A DNA stretch of 64,000 nucleotides from Mastigamoeba balamuthi. Its lineage: Eukaryota; Evosea; Mastigamoebida; Mastigamoebidae. A model generated the notes under the pieces. It had not been told where the DNA came from, searched no databases, and saw nothing but the letters and a program-made list of their open reading frames with translations. Where the stretch lies: assembly GCA_902651635.1 (NCBI GenBank), contig CACRSC010000020.1, positions 252,212-316,211 on the forward strand. The letters are read 5' to 3'. A program made the translations under genes and the position numbers. Shown piece by piece: positions 22,892 through 35,535 of the stretch; position 1 is the stretch's first letter, and each line of letters begins with the position of its first letter.

Positions 22892-25800
22892 ATGGCGCCC
22901 GTGTCGTCGCTGGCGCAGCTGCGCGCGATGCTCCTCAAGAACCTCCGCCTGCAGCGCAGGTCTCCCAAAGGTCCGCCCTCCCCCTCGCCCCCCCGGTGCA
23001 CAGCCCCTCCTGACCCCGTCTCGCCCCCACCCCCTCCGCCGCGCAGAGGTGGTGCCGCTGGTCCTGCTGCCGCCCCTCGTGGCCGCCATGGCCGCCGCCT
23101 TCTTTTTCCTCTTCAACACCGTCGCCGGAGACGACACCCCCGCTGGTGGGCTCCCCTGCTCAGCCCTGCTCAGCCCTGCTCAGCCCCCCTGGCGCGCGCA
23201 GTGCTCGGCTACCCCGCGGTGGCCGTCGGCACGCTGCTGTTCAGCGACGCGCAGAGCGCCTGCGTCGTGGCCGCCGGCTGCGCGCTGCACGTGGCCCCCG
23301 ACGGCCCCGCGGGCGCGGACGTCTACGGCGCTGCCGTCTGGCAGGGCGACAGGGCCCGCGTCGCCGCCCGCTTCCACGCCGACGAGGCCCTGCTGCTCGA
23401 CGCCTACCGCGCCGACCCCGCCTCCTTCCTCGCCGGCGTGGCGTGGCGCGGGGGCGGAGGCGGCGGGCTGGGCGACGCCGTCGTCGCGATGAACGCGTCG
23501 CTGCTGCCGACGGCGCGGGGCAGCGCGTGGGACGTGCTGGGCGACAGCAGCAACGGCTCGCGCTACGTGTCGTCGGGGTTCGCGGCCCTGCAGCACGCCG
23601 TCGCCCGGGCGTCGCTGGCGCGCCTCGCGGGCGTCGAGCGCGCGCCCGAGCTCACGCTGGCCGCCCAGCAGCTGCCGACGGCCGCCTGCCGCACGCAGCT
23701 CTTCGGGACGCTGGCCGGCTGGATGGTCCCCGCGATGCTGCTCGTCGCGTTCCTGCCAGCGGCAGCGGCCGGCGTCAAGCAGCTCGCCGACGAGCGGGCC
23801 TCGCGCGCCCGCGAGCTCCTCGCGGCCGCGGGGCTGCGCGCGGGCGTCTGGTGGGCGAGCTGGGCGCTGACGCTCGCGCTGCCGCTGCTCTGGTGCGTCG
23901 GCTCGCTGCTCGCCGCGGGCTACGCCTCGGGGCTCCTGAGCTACAGCGACCCGCTGCTCGTGCTGCTCCTGCTGCTGCTCTTCTCCGCCTCGGCCCTCTC
24001 GTTCTCGCTGCTCGCCCAGCTCATCGTCCGCTCCAACGCGTACTGCCACGACCCCCACCCCCGTCCCCCCCTCCCCGTCCGCTGTCTGAGCCGCCCGGGG
24101 CGCAGTATCAACACGGTGGTCTCGGTGCTGTGGTTCGTCGTCTCGGGGCCCGCCAGCGCGCTGCTGCCCCAGGCGAGGCTGACGGCCGCGCTGCTGTCGG
24201 TCGCGGCGTCGCCCGTCGCGTTCTTCACGGGCGCCCGCAGGATCACCGTCGCCGCCTACGAGCGCTACGGCGTCGGCTGGGGCAACGCCGCCGAGCACGC
24301 ACCCGACGAGCTCAGCGCCGCCGAGGTCCTCTGCCTGCTGCTGCTCGACGCCGTGCTCTACGCCGCGCTGGCGTGGTACCTGGCTGAGGTGCTCCCCGGG
24401 GGCCCGCACGGGACGGCGCGCAGGTCGCCGCTGTTCCCGCTGCGCCTCGACTACTGGATGCCCGCCAGGCGCAGGCCCGCCGTGCAGCTGCACAAGTGCG
24501 AGCACCCCGCGGGCGACCCCTCCATGTTCGAGGAGCAGCAGCCCACGCCGGCCCAGGAGCGCGGCATGGCGGGCGTCGTGGCGCGCGGGCTGCGCAGGGA
24601 GTTCCGGGCGGCGGGCCGCAGCCCCGTCGTGGCCGTCAAGGGCCTCAGCGCGGCCTTCGCTCCCGGGCGCATCACAGCGCTGCTGGGGCCCAACGGCGCG
24701 GGCAAGACGACGACGCTGTCGATGCTGGCGGGGCTCCTGCAGCCCTCGTGCGGCAGCGCAGAGGTCGAGGGCCGCAGCGTCGCCGAGCACGCGGAGGAGG
24801 TCCGCCGCGACGTGGGCTTCTGCCCCCAGGAGGACCTGCTCTACGCCAAGCTCTCGGCCCGCGAGCACCTCGAGCTCTACGCGGCCATCCGCGGCGTCGA
24901 CCGCGCCACGCTGGAGCTGCAGCGCGAGGAGATGGTCCGCGAGCTCGGGCTGCCGGGCGACGGGCAGCCCAACAGCCTGGCCGGGTCCTACAGCGGCGGG
25001 ATGAAGCGCAAGCTGAGCCTCGCCATCGCGCTGCTGGGCAGCCCCCGCGCCGTGCTGCTCGACGAGCCCACGACGGGCGTCGACTCGGCGTCGCGCCGCA
25101 CGATCTGGGACATGCTGCACCGCTGCAAGGCCTCGTGCACTGTCGTCCTGACGACGCACTCGATCGAGGGCGCGCATCCTTTTCCCTGTTTTTCCAATTC
25201 AATTGAATTCAATTCTCCTCCAGAGCACCACAATTTCAGCATTCTGACACGTCCGGGGCTCGGCAGAGGCGGACGCGGTGGGGGATCACGTGGTGGTGAT
25301 GAACGAGGGGGAGCTGAGGTGCGGCGGGAGCCCTGGGTGGCTGCAGCAGCGGTTCGGGGTGGGCTACCGCCTGAACGTGGCCAAGATGCCCGAGGCCCAG
25401 GACAGCGAGCTGCTCGCCTTCGTCCGCGGCGTCGTGCCCACGGCCGTGCTGGCCGCGAGCGACGCGGCGAGCCTCAGCGTGCTGCTGCCCTTTGGCGAGG
25501 CGCGTGCCTTCAGCGGCCTCTTCCGCGGCCTCGAGCAGCGCGCGGTGCCGCTGGGCGTGCAGTGCTTCTGGCTGACGCTCAACACCCTCGAGGACGAGTT
25601 CTTCCGCATGTCCTACGGCACCCCGAGCGCCGCGGCCCCCTCGGCGCCGCCGCTCGAGGACGAGGACGCCGAGGACGAGCAGCAGCAGGACGGCGATGCC
25701 ACGGCCGCGGCGGATAGCGCGCCGCTGCTCGAGAAGGGCGGCCGCGAGGGCTTCGCGTACGCGCGGGCGTCGCGGGGGCAGCAGCTGCTCGCGCTGTGCC

Positions 25801-28380
25801 GCGTGTTCGCCCGGGCCCACGCGCGCCGCCCGCCCAGGTCGCTGGCGATGCTCGTGGCGCCCGCGGTGCTGGCGCTGCTGGTGCTGCTGATGCCGCGCAT
25901 GGGCACCGCCTCGCTGCCCAGCGCGGCCGACGAGTACCGCCCGATGGACTTTGCGGCGCTGCACGGGCCCGCCGTCGTCCCCTACGTCGTCAGCGACCCC
26001 TCGGCGGCCGACGTGGCCGCGCGCGTGACGGCGGCCGTCGCCGGCCCGCGGGTGCAGTGGAGGCGCTACGAGACTCTGCGCGAGCTGCAGAGCGAGACGC
26101 TGCGCGGCGGCGGCTACGTGGCGGGCGTGGCGTTCCACCGCGCGGCGTCGGCGGGCGGTGTCAACGTGACGGTTCTCTACAACAGCTCCGCGCGGGACGC
26201 GCTGCCCTCGGCGATGCACCTCGTACACACGGGCGTCCTCCGCGCCCTCGCCGGCGACGACACCCGCGCCTACGCGTTCGCCGCCCACGCGCTGCTGCTG
26301 GGCGACGACGGCGGCACGCGGGCCGAGGCGGAGAAGGGGTGGGGCGACGCCAACGCGGTGCTCGTGCCGCTGGCGCTGTTCCTGGCGTTCGCGATGCTGG
26401 CGGCCGCCTGCACGCTCGACGCCGTGCGCGACAGGGAGGCGGGGCTCAGGTCGCAGCTGGCGGTCTGCGGCACGCGCCCCTCGGCGTACGTGCTCGCCCG
26501 CGTGCTCGTCGACTGCGCAGCGCTGTCGGCCGCGATGGCCGCCGCGTGGGTCCCGCTGCTCGCGATGCGCAGCAGCCCCATCGCCCTCGCGGTGTTCCCC
26601 GCCTTCGCCGTGCTCTCGCTGCTGTTCGTGTGGTCGTGCTACCTGCTCAGCCTCGCCGTGTCGTACGCACTGAGCCTCGAGGCCTGTGCAGGTTCGGTCC
26701 CCCCCTCCCGCTGCGAACGCGAGGCACACAACCCCATCAGCTCCCTCTCCAGCGAGGCGAGCCCATTGTCCGCTGTTGTGGACTGCGCTTTGTTCTTGCC
26801 GACGTGCTGTACTGCTCGATAGACTGAAGCGGTGTCGTCCGCGCGCTGCTCGCGTGCAGAGAAAGTGGTGTCGATCACCCTGACGCTCACGCTGGTGCCG
26901 CTGGAGATCAGCTTCGCCCTCGGGCTCAGCTCCAGCGGCATCAGCACGGTGGACAACGTGGTCAACCTCTTCACCCCGACGTCGTCGTTCGTCGCCGGCG
27001 CCATCGTTCTCTCCCAGCACACGACCGCCGCCCGCGCCCTCTACGGCTCCGGCGTCGCCCGCTGCTTCGCTGCCATCGCCCTCGAGTCGCTGGCGCTGCT
27101 CGCCGGCGTCCTGGCCCACGAGGCCCGCAGATCGCGCGTTGCCAGGGGAGCAGCGCCCCAAGCCCGCCCGCGGGCCCTCGAGGACGAAGACGTCCGCGCC
27201 GAGCGCGTGCGCATCGACGCGCTGCCGCGGGCGCGGGGCGCCGACGTGCTGGTGGCGCGGCACCTGAGCAAGGACTACGGGACCCTCGAGGCCGTGAGCG
27301 ACGTGAGCTTCGGGGTGCCGGCCAACGCGTGCGTCGGGCTGCTGGGCCCCAACGGCGCGGGCAAGTCGACGACCGTCGGGATGCTGGCGGGCGAGCTGCC
27401 GCCCTCGCAGGGCGCCGTCGAGGTCTGCGGCGTGGAGCTCGGGGGCGGCAGCAGGAGCGAGGCGTTCCGCAGGGCGCTGGTGGGGCGCTGCATGCAGGCC
27501 GACGCGCTCTACGACCACCTGACGGCCCGCGAGCACCTCGAGCTCTGGTGCGCGCTCAAGAACGACGCGCCCGCCGCCGACGTCCGGCGCATGGCGGTGC
27601 AGTCCCTGGCGGACCTCGCTCTGGGCTCCAACGCCGACGTCCGCGTCGAGAAGCTCAGCATCGGCGCTCGTCGCAAGGCACGCTGGGGCTTCTCGGTCTC
27701 CTGGACTCAATCTAATTCAATTCAATCCAAATTCCAATGTTAACTGTCGCGATCGGACGTGAAGCTGAGCGTGGCGCTGGCGCTGGCGCCGGAGACGAGG
27801 CTGGCGCTGCTGGACGAGCCGTCGTCGGGGGCGGACCCGGCGGAGCGGAGGGCCCTGTGGGCTGCGATCAAGCGGCACTGCGAGGGCGCGGGCAACGCGG
27901 CGCTGCTGACGACGCACTCGATGGAGGAGGCCGAGGCCGTGTGCACGCACCTGGCCATCATCGTGCAGGGCTCGCTGCACTGCCTGGGCCCCGTGCAGCA
28001 CCTCAAGGGCAAGTACACGAGCGGGTACCGCCTGCGCGTGTGGATCGCGGCGGGGCGCCACAGGTCCGCCGAGGGCCCCGAGTTGGAGACCGCGTGCAAC
28101 GCGCTGGCGCACCGCTTGTCGTACGGCACCTCGCGCATCGTGGACGTGGCGCAGAACGTGCGGTCGTACTACCTGGGCCGCGTCGCCATGCTCTCCGAGT
28201 GCTTCGGGCAGCTCGAGGCCGCCAAGGCTCAGTGTGCGTCTGCACTCGGCTTCCTTGCGCCCCTCGGCCTCTTTCTCTTCTGATCGCCCCCCAATGCCGG
28301 CAGACCTCGAGGGGTACACGCTCAGCCTGGTGACGCTGGAGGACGTCTTCATACAGCTGACGCAGCGGCAGCAGTACTGA
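22892..28380 (+). CDS. Full-length ABCA-type ABC transporter (about 1,622 aa)
   Basis: Eight exons: 22892-22970, 23047-23145, 23202-24039, 24106-25169, 25267-26691, 26860-27677, 27765-28233, 28304-28380 (4,869 nt). The order is TMD1-NBD1-TMD2-NBD2, as in the ABCA lipid-exporter family. The first span is followed by a large non-cytosolic loop. NBD1 has GPNGAGKTT (about residue 533), CPQEDLLY, signature YSGGMKRK, Walker B VLLDEPTTGVD and switch TTHSIEEAD. NBD2 has GPNGAGKST (about 1,331), LALLDEPSSGADP and TTHSMEEAEAV, but its signature is LSIGARRK instead of LSGGQ. Two introns, 25170-25266 and 27678-27764, are GC-AG and carry ATTCAATT-rich cores. In each case removing the intron restores a conserved ABC motif. 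Substrate not predictable; membrane lipid movement is typical for the family. Confidence 0.93.
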
Positions 28381-29231
28381 CAGGGCGATGGGGGAACACA
28401 CAAATCGCCCGCGTGTCCGCAGCCCCGCAGGGACGGGCATCGCTGCGTTGCCTTATTTCGGAGGCAAGCGAGCGGGGAACATTAAATGGACACCCGCAAC
28501 AACCAGAAGTGTGACTCCTGGGCGTGTTGGGCGTCGTGCGATGAATGAGGGCGCTTCATCGGGGCATGCCTGCTGCGAGGGAGTGCGCATTGCCGCGTTG
28601 ATTGGCCCGTCGTCGCGCCTCTCGCGCCGGTAGGCGGTCTGTCAACTGCGGTTCCCGTATGCGGCAAGGCCGGTACGCATGAATGGGGGACGCACCTGCC
28701 GGGAGAGCCTGCTCTGCCCTCATGCCGCTGTGACAAGCACGATGCAGACGGCTCCTGTTACCCAGCCGTCCCGCTGCTTGCACCTGCCGCGCGGCGAGTC
28801 CTTGCTCGCGCAAAAGTGGCTAATGTCCGCTTTTTAGGTCACGTGCAACTACCCGAGGGACCATGCATCTGTTGTATTTGGGTACCAGCATTTATATCCG
28901 ATTTCCCAGATCGCTGCTTGCGTTCTGCATCGCTGGCGTGCCGCAGAGTGACTGGGTGCAGTCGGCCACGATGCGATCATGTCCGTCGCCATTTCTGTCG
29001 ATTTTCTCCATTAGTCGTACGCGTGACCTGCTTGTTTCACTGCGTTGTCCCATTTTAGGAAAAACTGACAGACTCCAAAAGTAGACGTGGCGCAACTGTG
29101 CGAAATCGCAGCAGAATTGCCTTCTATCGATTATTCCTGTGGACAATACTGGTGATACGCGACGTTGTCGTTTAACCTGCCGGACTGGGCACGAATCGGA
29201 CCACAATATAGTTTGATAAGCGACATCCCGA
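28381..29231. other. Intergenic region ABCA to gene A
   Basis: About 850 nt with no supportable gene, RNA or repeat. Confidence 0.5.
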
Positions 29232-30166
29232 ATGGCCACCAATGCAGGAGAGCTGCCGTGGCAGGAGGCAGCTATGGCACCGCCGTGCCTGCGGGCATCA
29301 TCCAGCAGGGTCTTCTTGACAACCCCGTTCCAAGTGCTGCTGCGCCCTCGGCCCATCGGGCTCGCTTTTTAACAGCCCTACTCTGCACTGCAGGTCACCT
29401 TCACTGCTGGCACGGCGTGGATGCAGCAGAACCAAGTGACAGAGGCCTCGGTTCGGAACCATGCAGGCTGGGCAAGAGTGGTCTCTGAGAGTGCCTCGTA
29501 CCGCGCAGGTGGGCAGAGTTTTTTTTCCTGCGCATGTCTCACAGCGGACCTCAGCCCAGAGGGAGGTGCAGCCGTGCAGGAGGTGCTGCTCCAGGAGGGC
29601 CTCCAACGTGGCCCTCGGGTTTGCACCGAAGAACTCTGAAAGCGAGACAACGGCGGGAGCAACGGCCGAGAGGGCAGGCGCAGCGCCGTCGCCGACCTGC
29701 GTCGTCGTGTTTGATTGCTGTCGGTCGTAAGTACCTAAATTTGGACCAACACTTGCACCAGCTCTGACCGAGAGGCGGCCACAGGTACTGCAATTCGTCG
29801 CGCCTGCATCTGGGGGGCCGCGTCGCGATTGAGCTCGAGGTTACAGACAGCCTCGGGAACGTCGTCGCTCGCCCGCACACCCAGCCAATGATGCTCTGCT
29901 CCAAGCAGTCGTTTCCTTCTCCCCGAGCGGACCCCACAATTGCGGCGCCTTCGCTGACGAGTCCTCTTCTTGGACCACACCCTGCACGCAGTCCTGCCCA
30001 TCAGGGGGCAGCAGCACGGGATAATCGAACCCTTGGGCAGGGAGCTCATGATCCCGCTGTGAACCGGGAGGACCCCCTAATGCGCCGGCTGATGGAGCTG
30101 GAGGCCACCCTGTACAGCCAGTTATTCAGCGTGCAATGCCTGTGGTGCTTGCATAATGCCCATTGA
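29232..30166 (+). CDS. Putative DNA-binding protein A, four-member family (about 256 aa)
   Basis: Exons 29232-29333, 29394-29508, 29555-29726, 29785-30166. The start is chosen by alignment with paralogs at 35,536, 52,379 and 53,797, which share the same four-exon layout and phases. Conserved blocks: APPCLRASSSRVF near the N-terminus, VTFTAGTAWMQQ, a PCRRCC cysteine cluster, then FDCCRSYCNSSRLHLGGR and a VVARP..QP.MLCSK stretch, and a C-terminal helix (LMELEATLYSQLF). The core recalls the SPT23/MGA2-type beta-sandwich DNA-binding domain (CYCR...GFR...D..G.VVA...PP), but that is an inference from pattern only. It lies 637 nt upstream of receptor R4 on the same strand. Confidence 0.75.
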
Positions 30167-30802
30167 TGCGCAGCAACAGTTAACTGTTAACTGCTATTAC
30201 CACACCCACAGCTGGGGAAAAAAAGGCGATGCCATTACATCAGAAAAGAAATAATTCAGTCAGCTACAGACCCTCCGATTTATCTGCACTTGCGCCAATC
30301 CGGGAAGATTTTTTTGAACGTGCAAATGGCCGTGGCTTTGTGGTGGGTTAACGACGACGGCGGCCGTGAGCTAGGAGAAGTCACCATCATATGCCGACGT
30401 AGTAGACGCCGCGCAGAAGAGGACTGAGGCATTCACTCTCCTGTCTGCTTGCCGACCCTCGCGGGAAATAATGCTACACTTGCGCTGCTCGTAACCTTTT
30501 ACCATAACCGGGACTTGATTTGCACACTCCAGAGGTGCATCCCCATAAACGGTACTCTGTTTCCGAGAGAAGTAATTCCACTGAAATCCTGCGGGTTGTA
30601 CGCAAACCGCAACACGGAAAGGTGATCACGAGGCCATCCGATGTGTGCACGCCACTGAGCGACTTCATTATTGGGTGGCGGATGTGATGCCGTTTAGGAA
30701 TGTAACCATAACGTCTTTCTTCGGGAGGTATTTTTGTCGGCACGCGATAGAGTGCACTTTCATTTTTGTAATCCGATTAGCGAGGGCCGCTCAGCAGCAG
30801 AC
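30167..30802. other. Intergenic region gene A to R4
   Basis: No gene. Near its 3' end is CACTTTCATTTT (30,765), a motif shared with the R5 upstream region and possibly part of the promoter. Confidence 0.45.
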
Positions 30803-33800
30803 ATGCGGGGCGCACCATCGCTTGCACAGCTGCTGCTCTGCTGCCTCACAGCCTCGGCGCAGGCGGCGACGCGGTGCGCAAACGTGTCTCACGACCTGAG
30901 CCCCGACGACAACGAGAGCGAGCCGGAGCAGGTCGTGATGGTCGTCGGCCAGTCCGCACCTTTCTCGGGCCCCCACGCGCAGACCGGCGTCGACATGCGC
31001 GCGGGCATGGAGGCCGCGTTCGCCCTCGCCAACGAGACCTCGCCGGTCAAGTTCGCGCTGGTGTCGCTCGACGACGCCAACGACGACGCGCGCCAGAAGC
31101 TCAACGTCGCGCAGCTGCTCTGCACGGGCGCCAACGGCATGGGGCCCGCGTTCGCCATCGCCGGCACTGTCGGGTCGACCGCGAGCGAGGCGGCCTTCAG
31201 CGCCATGACGGCCTCGGTGCAAGCGGGCGAGGCGCCAGTGCCCTACGTCGGAGCCCTCTCGGGCAGCCAAGTTCTGCGCACGCAGTCGGCTGTCCTGCAG
31301 AACTCGACCACGTCGTCCGGGAGCAGGCGGGCAGGCGTGGTCCTCGCGAGGCCGGGGGTGCGCGACGAGATCAGCGCCATCGTGTCGCTGCTCGCGACCG
31401 AGTGGGAGCTGCTCAACAGCACGAGCGTCTTCTACGAGGACACGCAGTTCGCCCGCGACGCGGTGGACTTCCTCAGCGCGACGCTCAAGACCCTCAGCAC
31501 CTCGCTGCTCTCGAAGTACACGCACGCCACCGTGACTGCCTCGGGCGACCTGAGCACCATGGCCACGGAGGCCGTGCGGGAGCTGTACGCCAACGGGGAG
31601 CCGCAGGCGCTGGTGCTGCTCGCTGGGGCGGGCATGTCGGGCGCGCTGCTGAGCGAGATGGCCAGCCAGAACAAGATGAACGTGCTGTTCGCGACGATCT
31701 CGCTCGTCACAGCCGGGGAGCTCCATGCCGCTGCGCCGCAGTCGGCGTGGGACACGCTCTGGGGCCAGTCCGTCCTCTACATGACCCAGGCGGTGCCCAT
31801 GCCCGTCTCCGAGGACAGCAAGTACCGAATCGTCAGGTGCGCGCTGACACTACGCACCTCAAGTACGCATAGCCTCACAGAACAGAGAGCAGCGAGTATC
31901 AGAGTGCGATGCAGAGGTTCCGGCCGGGGATGAATCTGAGCCACGCGTCGCTCGAGGGGTTTATCGCGGGGCGCCTCGTCACGACGGCGGCGTCGAGGGC
32001 CCTGGAGTTGTACGGGTGGCCGCTGACGCGAGCCACCTTCCTGGACGCCATCTTTCGAGACATCCGCACGTTCAAGCTCTACGGCAGCTACACGCTGGGG
32101 CCCTACGGCGACGGCGTGGGCTCCACGGGGGCGACGCAGACGTCCGACGACTGGTGCAACCAGGGCGCACACCAGGTGTTCGTGACGTCGATGAACATGA
32201 CCGACGGGTCACTTATGGACGAGAAGGGGTGGTCGTTCAAGTTCAGCGGCTGCTCGGTGGCGAGTTGGAGCACCGCGTCGCGGAGGGCCATCGTGGGGTA
32301 CGACAACATGTATAACAGCGTGGACGGCGACAGCTTTCAGACGGGAATGCTGGCAGCCATCAGCGAGCACAACGGCGACAACATCAAGCTGATGGCTCTG
32401 ACGTCCACTATGGGCAAGAACGCCTCCACGGGCATCGCGGAGCTCATAGACAGAGAGGTGCGCACAACAGCATTATGTAATTGCCCCTGACAATGCGGGC
32501 GTGGCCCAGGCCGTGGCGGTCACTGGCCTAGAGGAGAGTGAGATGGACCTCGCACTTCAACTGATCAAAGATGGCCAGTTTCTCCCGTTCATTGCCCAGA
32601 GCTCGGGTCTTCAGTCCCTGAGACGCCCCTTCAAGAGGTGCGCACCGCAGACGCAGTGCCCGCAGTTCTCACGGGTAGGCGCGCAGAGGGGTCGTCAACC
32701 TGTTCGCTTCGTACTACCACGAGGCCAGGACCGCTGCGTCGTTCCTCATCCAGAAGGAGAACGCGCATCTGATAACAGTCCTGTGGAACACCGAAACGCA
32801 CTCTGAGGCCGGGGGCGACGTCACTAAAGGCCTCCGAATTTGCGACGCAAAACAAGTGCGCGCAGCCACTGCCCGACTTGTCGCTGACGCACGTCGCAGC
32901 TTCTGGGCAATCTGACTGCCCTGAATGTGAAAATCGTTGAAGCGCCTTACAGCGAGCTCGACAAGGCCGTGTCAGTCGCCACGAGCGCTGCAAAGGACGG
33001 CAGCGCGTTCATCATCGTCGCATCTCCGGACGACGCCTGGAAGCTCGTTCAGGCTATCGGGACATCGAACCCGATCCTCCTGTCTTCTGCGATCAACGCC
33101 AACGACATGCTGTACACAATGCAGACCGGAGGCAGCAACAGCACCTGGACACGGCTATACCGGATGTCGCTGACCATTCCGCTCTCGATGCTGTCGTCGA
33201 GCAACACGCTGCGCCAGGACTTCGAGAGCTGGGTGTCGTACGACAACCAACAGCAGATGCAGTTCGAGGGGTTTTTCGTCGGCAAGTTCCTCTCCGCGGT
33301 GCTCGAGAGCATGGGCGAGAGCTCGCCGCAGGAGGTTACGTCAGACAGCCTGTTGGACGCGATCTACGCCACCAAGTACTTCAAGATCGACAACAAGGTC
33401 ACAGTGGGGCCTTTCCTGGACGAAAACAGCGGCGAGAGGCTCTGCAACCAGGGAATGGACACTGTCTATGTCACGAAGCTGTCTCAAGACGTCTTTACCT
33501 ATGTTTCGTTCGCTGTCAATGATGCTGGACGATGTGGAAAGGAGTTCGACCCTCCTGATACGACCGAGGACGACAACACTGAGCGCACAGTGATCCTGTC
33601 AACCACGATCCCGGGTTTCGCCGTCGTGTGCTCCCTCCTCATCGCGACCATCGTGGTCCTCCAACGCAGAGGGAGGTCGACGCTGAAGAAGATCAAGAGG
33701 AGCGAACTGGAGATCGGGGAGCGCATCGGCAAGGGCCAGTTCGGGACAGTGCACAACGGAGACTGGCACGGGACACCTGTGGCCATCAGAGTCATCGACA

Positions 33801-35011
33801 AGACGGCCATCACGCGCGAGGACCTCGGCGCCATCAAGAGCGAGATGGCGCTGACGCACAGCCTGCACCACCCCAACCTGATGATGATGTTGGGGTACAG
33901 CGAGTCCAAGACTGACCTCCTCATCGTTAGTGGTTCGACCTCTCCCATCCATCCCATGTTTCTTATGTTATTGCAGAGTACATGGCTTCGGGGTCGCTGC
34001 ACGAGTACCTCAAAAAGAACAAGCAGAACATGAACTACTACAACCAAGTCGCAATCGCCTTCGTCAGTCCAACGAGAAACAAATCTGTGTCTAATTGTAT
34101 TGCAGGATACAATCAAGGGGCTGGCTTTCCTTCACTCGTCAAAACCACCTGTGGTCCATGGCAACCTGTCGAGTGATTCTCTCATGGTGAATGAAATGAA
34201 AAGCACCTTTCCGTACTCACATATTATCAGATTGACGGCAGCATGGTGACCAAGATCTGTGACTTTTGGTGCTCAAAGGGCAAGAATTCTAGCAGTTCCA
34301 GCAAAAGGCACGCCAACTGGCTTGCCCCGGAGCTCATCGAGGGAAAGCCTGCAACAACTGCAACTGATGTGTTTGGTATGATACCTTTGCCTGCATAGTA
34401 CTGACCATGAACATCATAGCCTTTGGAATTATTCTGTGGGAGCTGCTCTTGCCCGCGGAGATCTATGCTGCAATGACAGACTCGAGCAAGTCCTCATCCG
34501 TCTCGGCACAGCACTCTGCCTCTGCGCAGGCCCCAGGAGAAGGAGCAGAACAAGCCACACCGATTCCTCAGAAACAGACAGATCAGCCAGATATCCCACC
34601 AACAACACCAAAGGAAGTTGTGACTCTGCTTCGCCGCTGCTGGCAGAAACAACCCGAGAGGAGGCCATCTGTGTTCCAGATACTCAGAAACTGGCCTCAG
34701 ACATTTGCTGTGCGCTAATCATACCCTTTCACGTCATTTCTGATAAATGTTTTCAGGCTGTTGGGGTATTCGAGATGCCGTCAGATCTCAGTGCCAGCTC
34801 GCCTCAAACTCCACATAACCTGATGTCAGATGTCTCCATGTCAACGGATATAAGAGACGTGTCTGATGACGAGATGATGGCGTCTTTCATGCCTCAAGAC
34901 CTCGGGTTTGGATCAATGACCCCAACACTTAGCAAAGTTGGACCAGGCCAGGTGGCTGTCACAGTCTCCCCAGATGCCCACGACGGTGCTGAAGAACCTC
35001 CACAGAACTGA
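30803..35011 (+). CDS. Receptor pseudokinase R4 (complete, about 1,261 aa)
   Basis: Exons: 30803-31836, 31893-32457, 32510-32637, 32687-32855, 32900-33932, 33977-34062, 34106-34186, 34231-34375, 34420-34709, 34757-35011 (3,786 nt). The ATG is placed at MRGAPSLAQLLLCCLTASAQ, a signal peptide, instead of at an in-frame non-ATG codon upstream. Two PBP1-like domains, a membrane span (TVILSTTIPGFAVVCSLLI) and kinase homology follow. VAIR, HGN and DFW are all present; the loop after HGN reads LSSDSLM. The tail has SASSPQTPHN and SDDEMMASFMPQD, which places R4 with R5 in a second subfamily distinct from R1-R3. All intron positions match R1-R3. Confidence 0.92.
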
Positions 35012-35535
35012 ACAACATAAATTACTTGCTGAATTGCTCTACTGATACACTATTTGTGACAATTGAAATACAACTTTCACCTATAAACAAAAACCCGTGT
35101 GTTCATCGGCAGAACCTGCTTTGGCATCACCGTTTTGGCGTTATTACTGAGGCCAAGTGAAAGATAAAAAGTACCTTTTTGGCAAAAATTGGACCAGGGA
35201 GTGGTTGAGGATCTAGGCACTTCCTTCACGCTCATGTGACACAGAAGGCTAATCACATTTATTTGGGTTCTCGCCTCGCGAAGGAATACCAACATTCACT
35301 TTCTCCAGAACAGGGTTATTCAATTCGCTCTGGAATAAGATCTTCCCTATTCTGGAGGCGAGTGGCACATTTGAGCACAAATTTCTGGTGCAACAGTGCG
35401 AGAACGTTTGCCAATCCACCTTCTCGTCTCTAAAAGCAAAATCACGGAGTCATGTACAATGACTCTCTCTGGCAGGTATCACTCATTTTGCTTCTTTATC
35501 ATTGTGCACAGCGTTTCCCAATAGGGCCCCAAGGC
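35012..35535. other. Intergenic region R4 to gene B
   Basis: About 520 nt, fairly AT-rich, with no recognised element. Confidence 0.5.

Noticed and set aside
25236-27710. 824-codon minus-strand open frame opposite the ABCA gene
   Set aside because: It spans introns and both strands of a well-supported transporter; composition (Arg/His/Ala-rich) is typical of a GC shadow.
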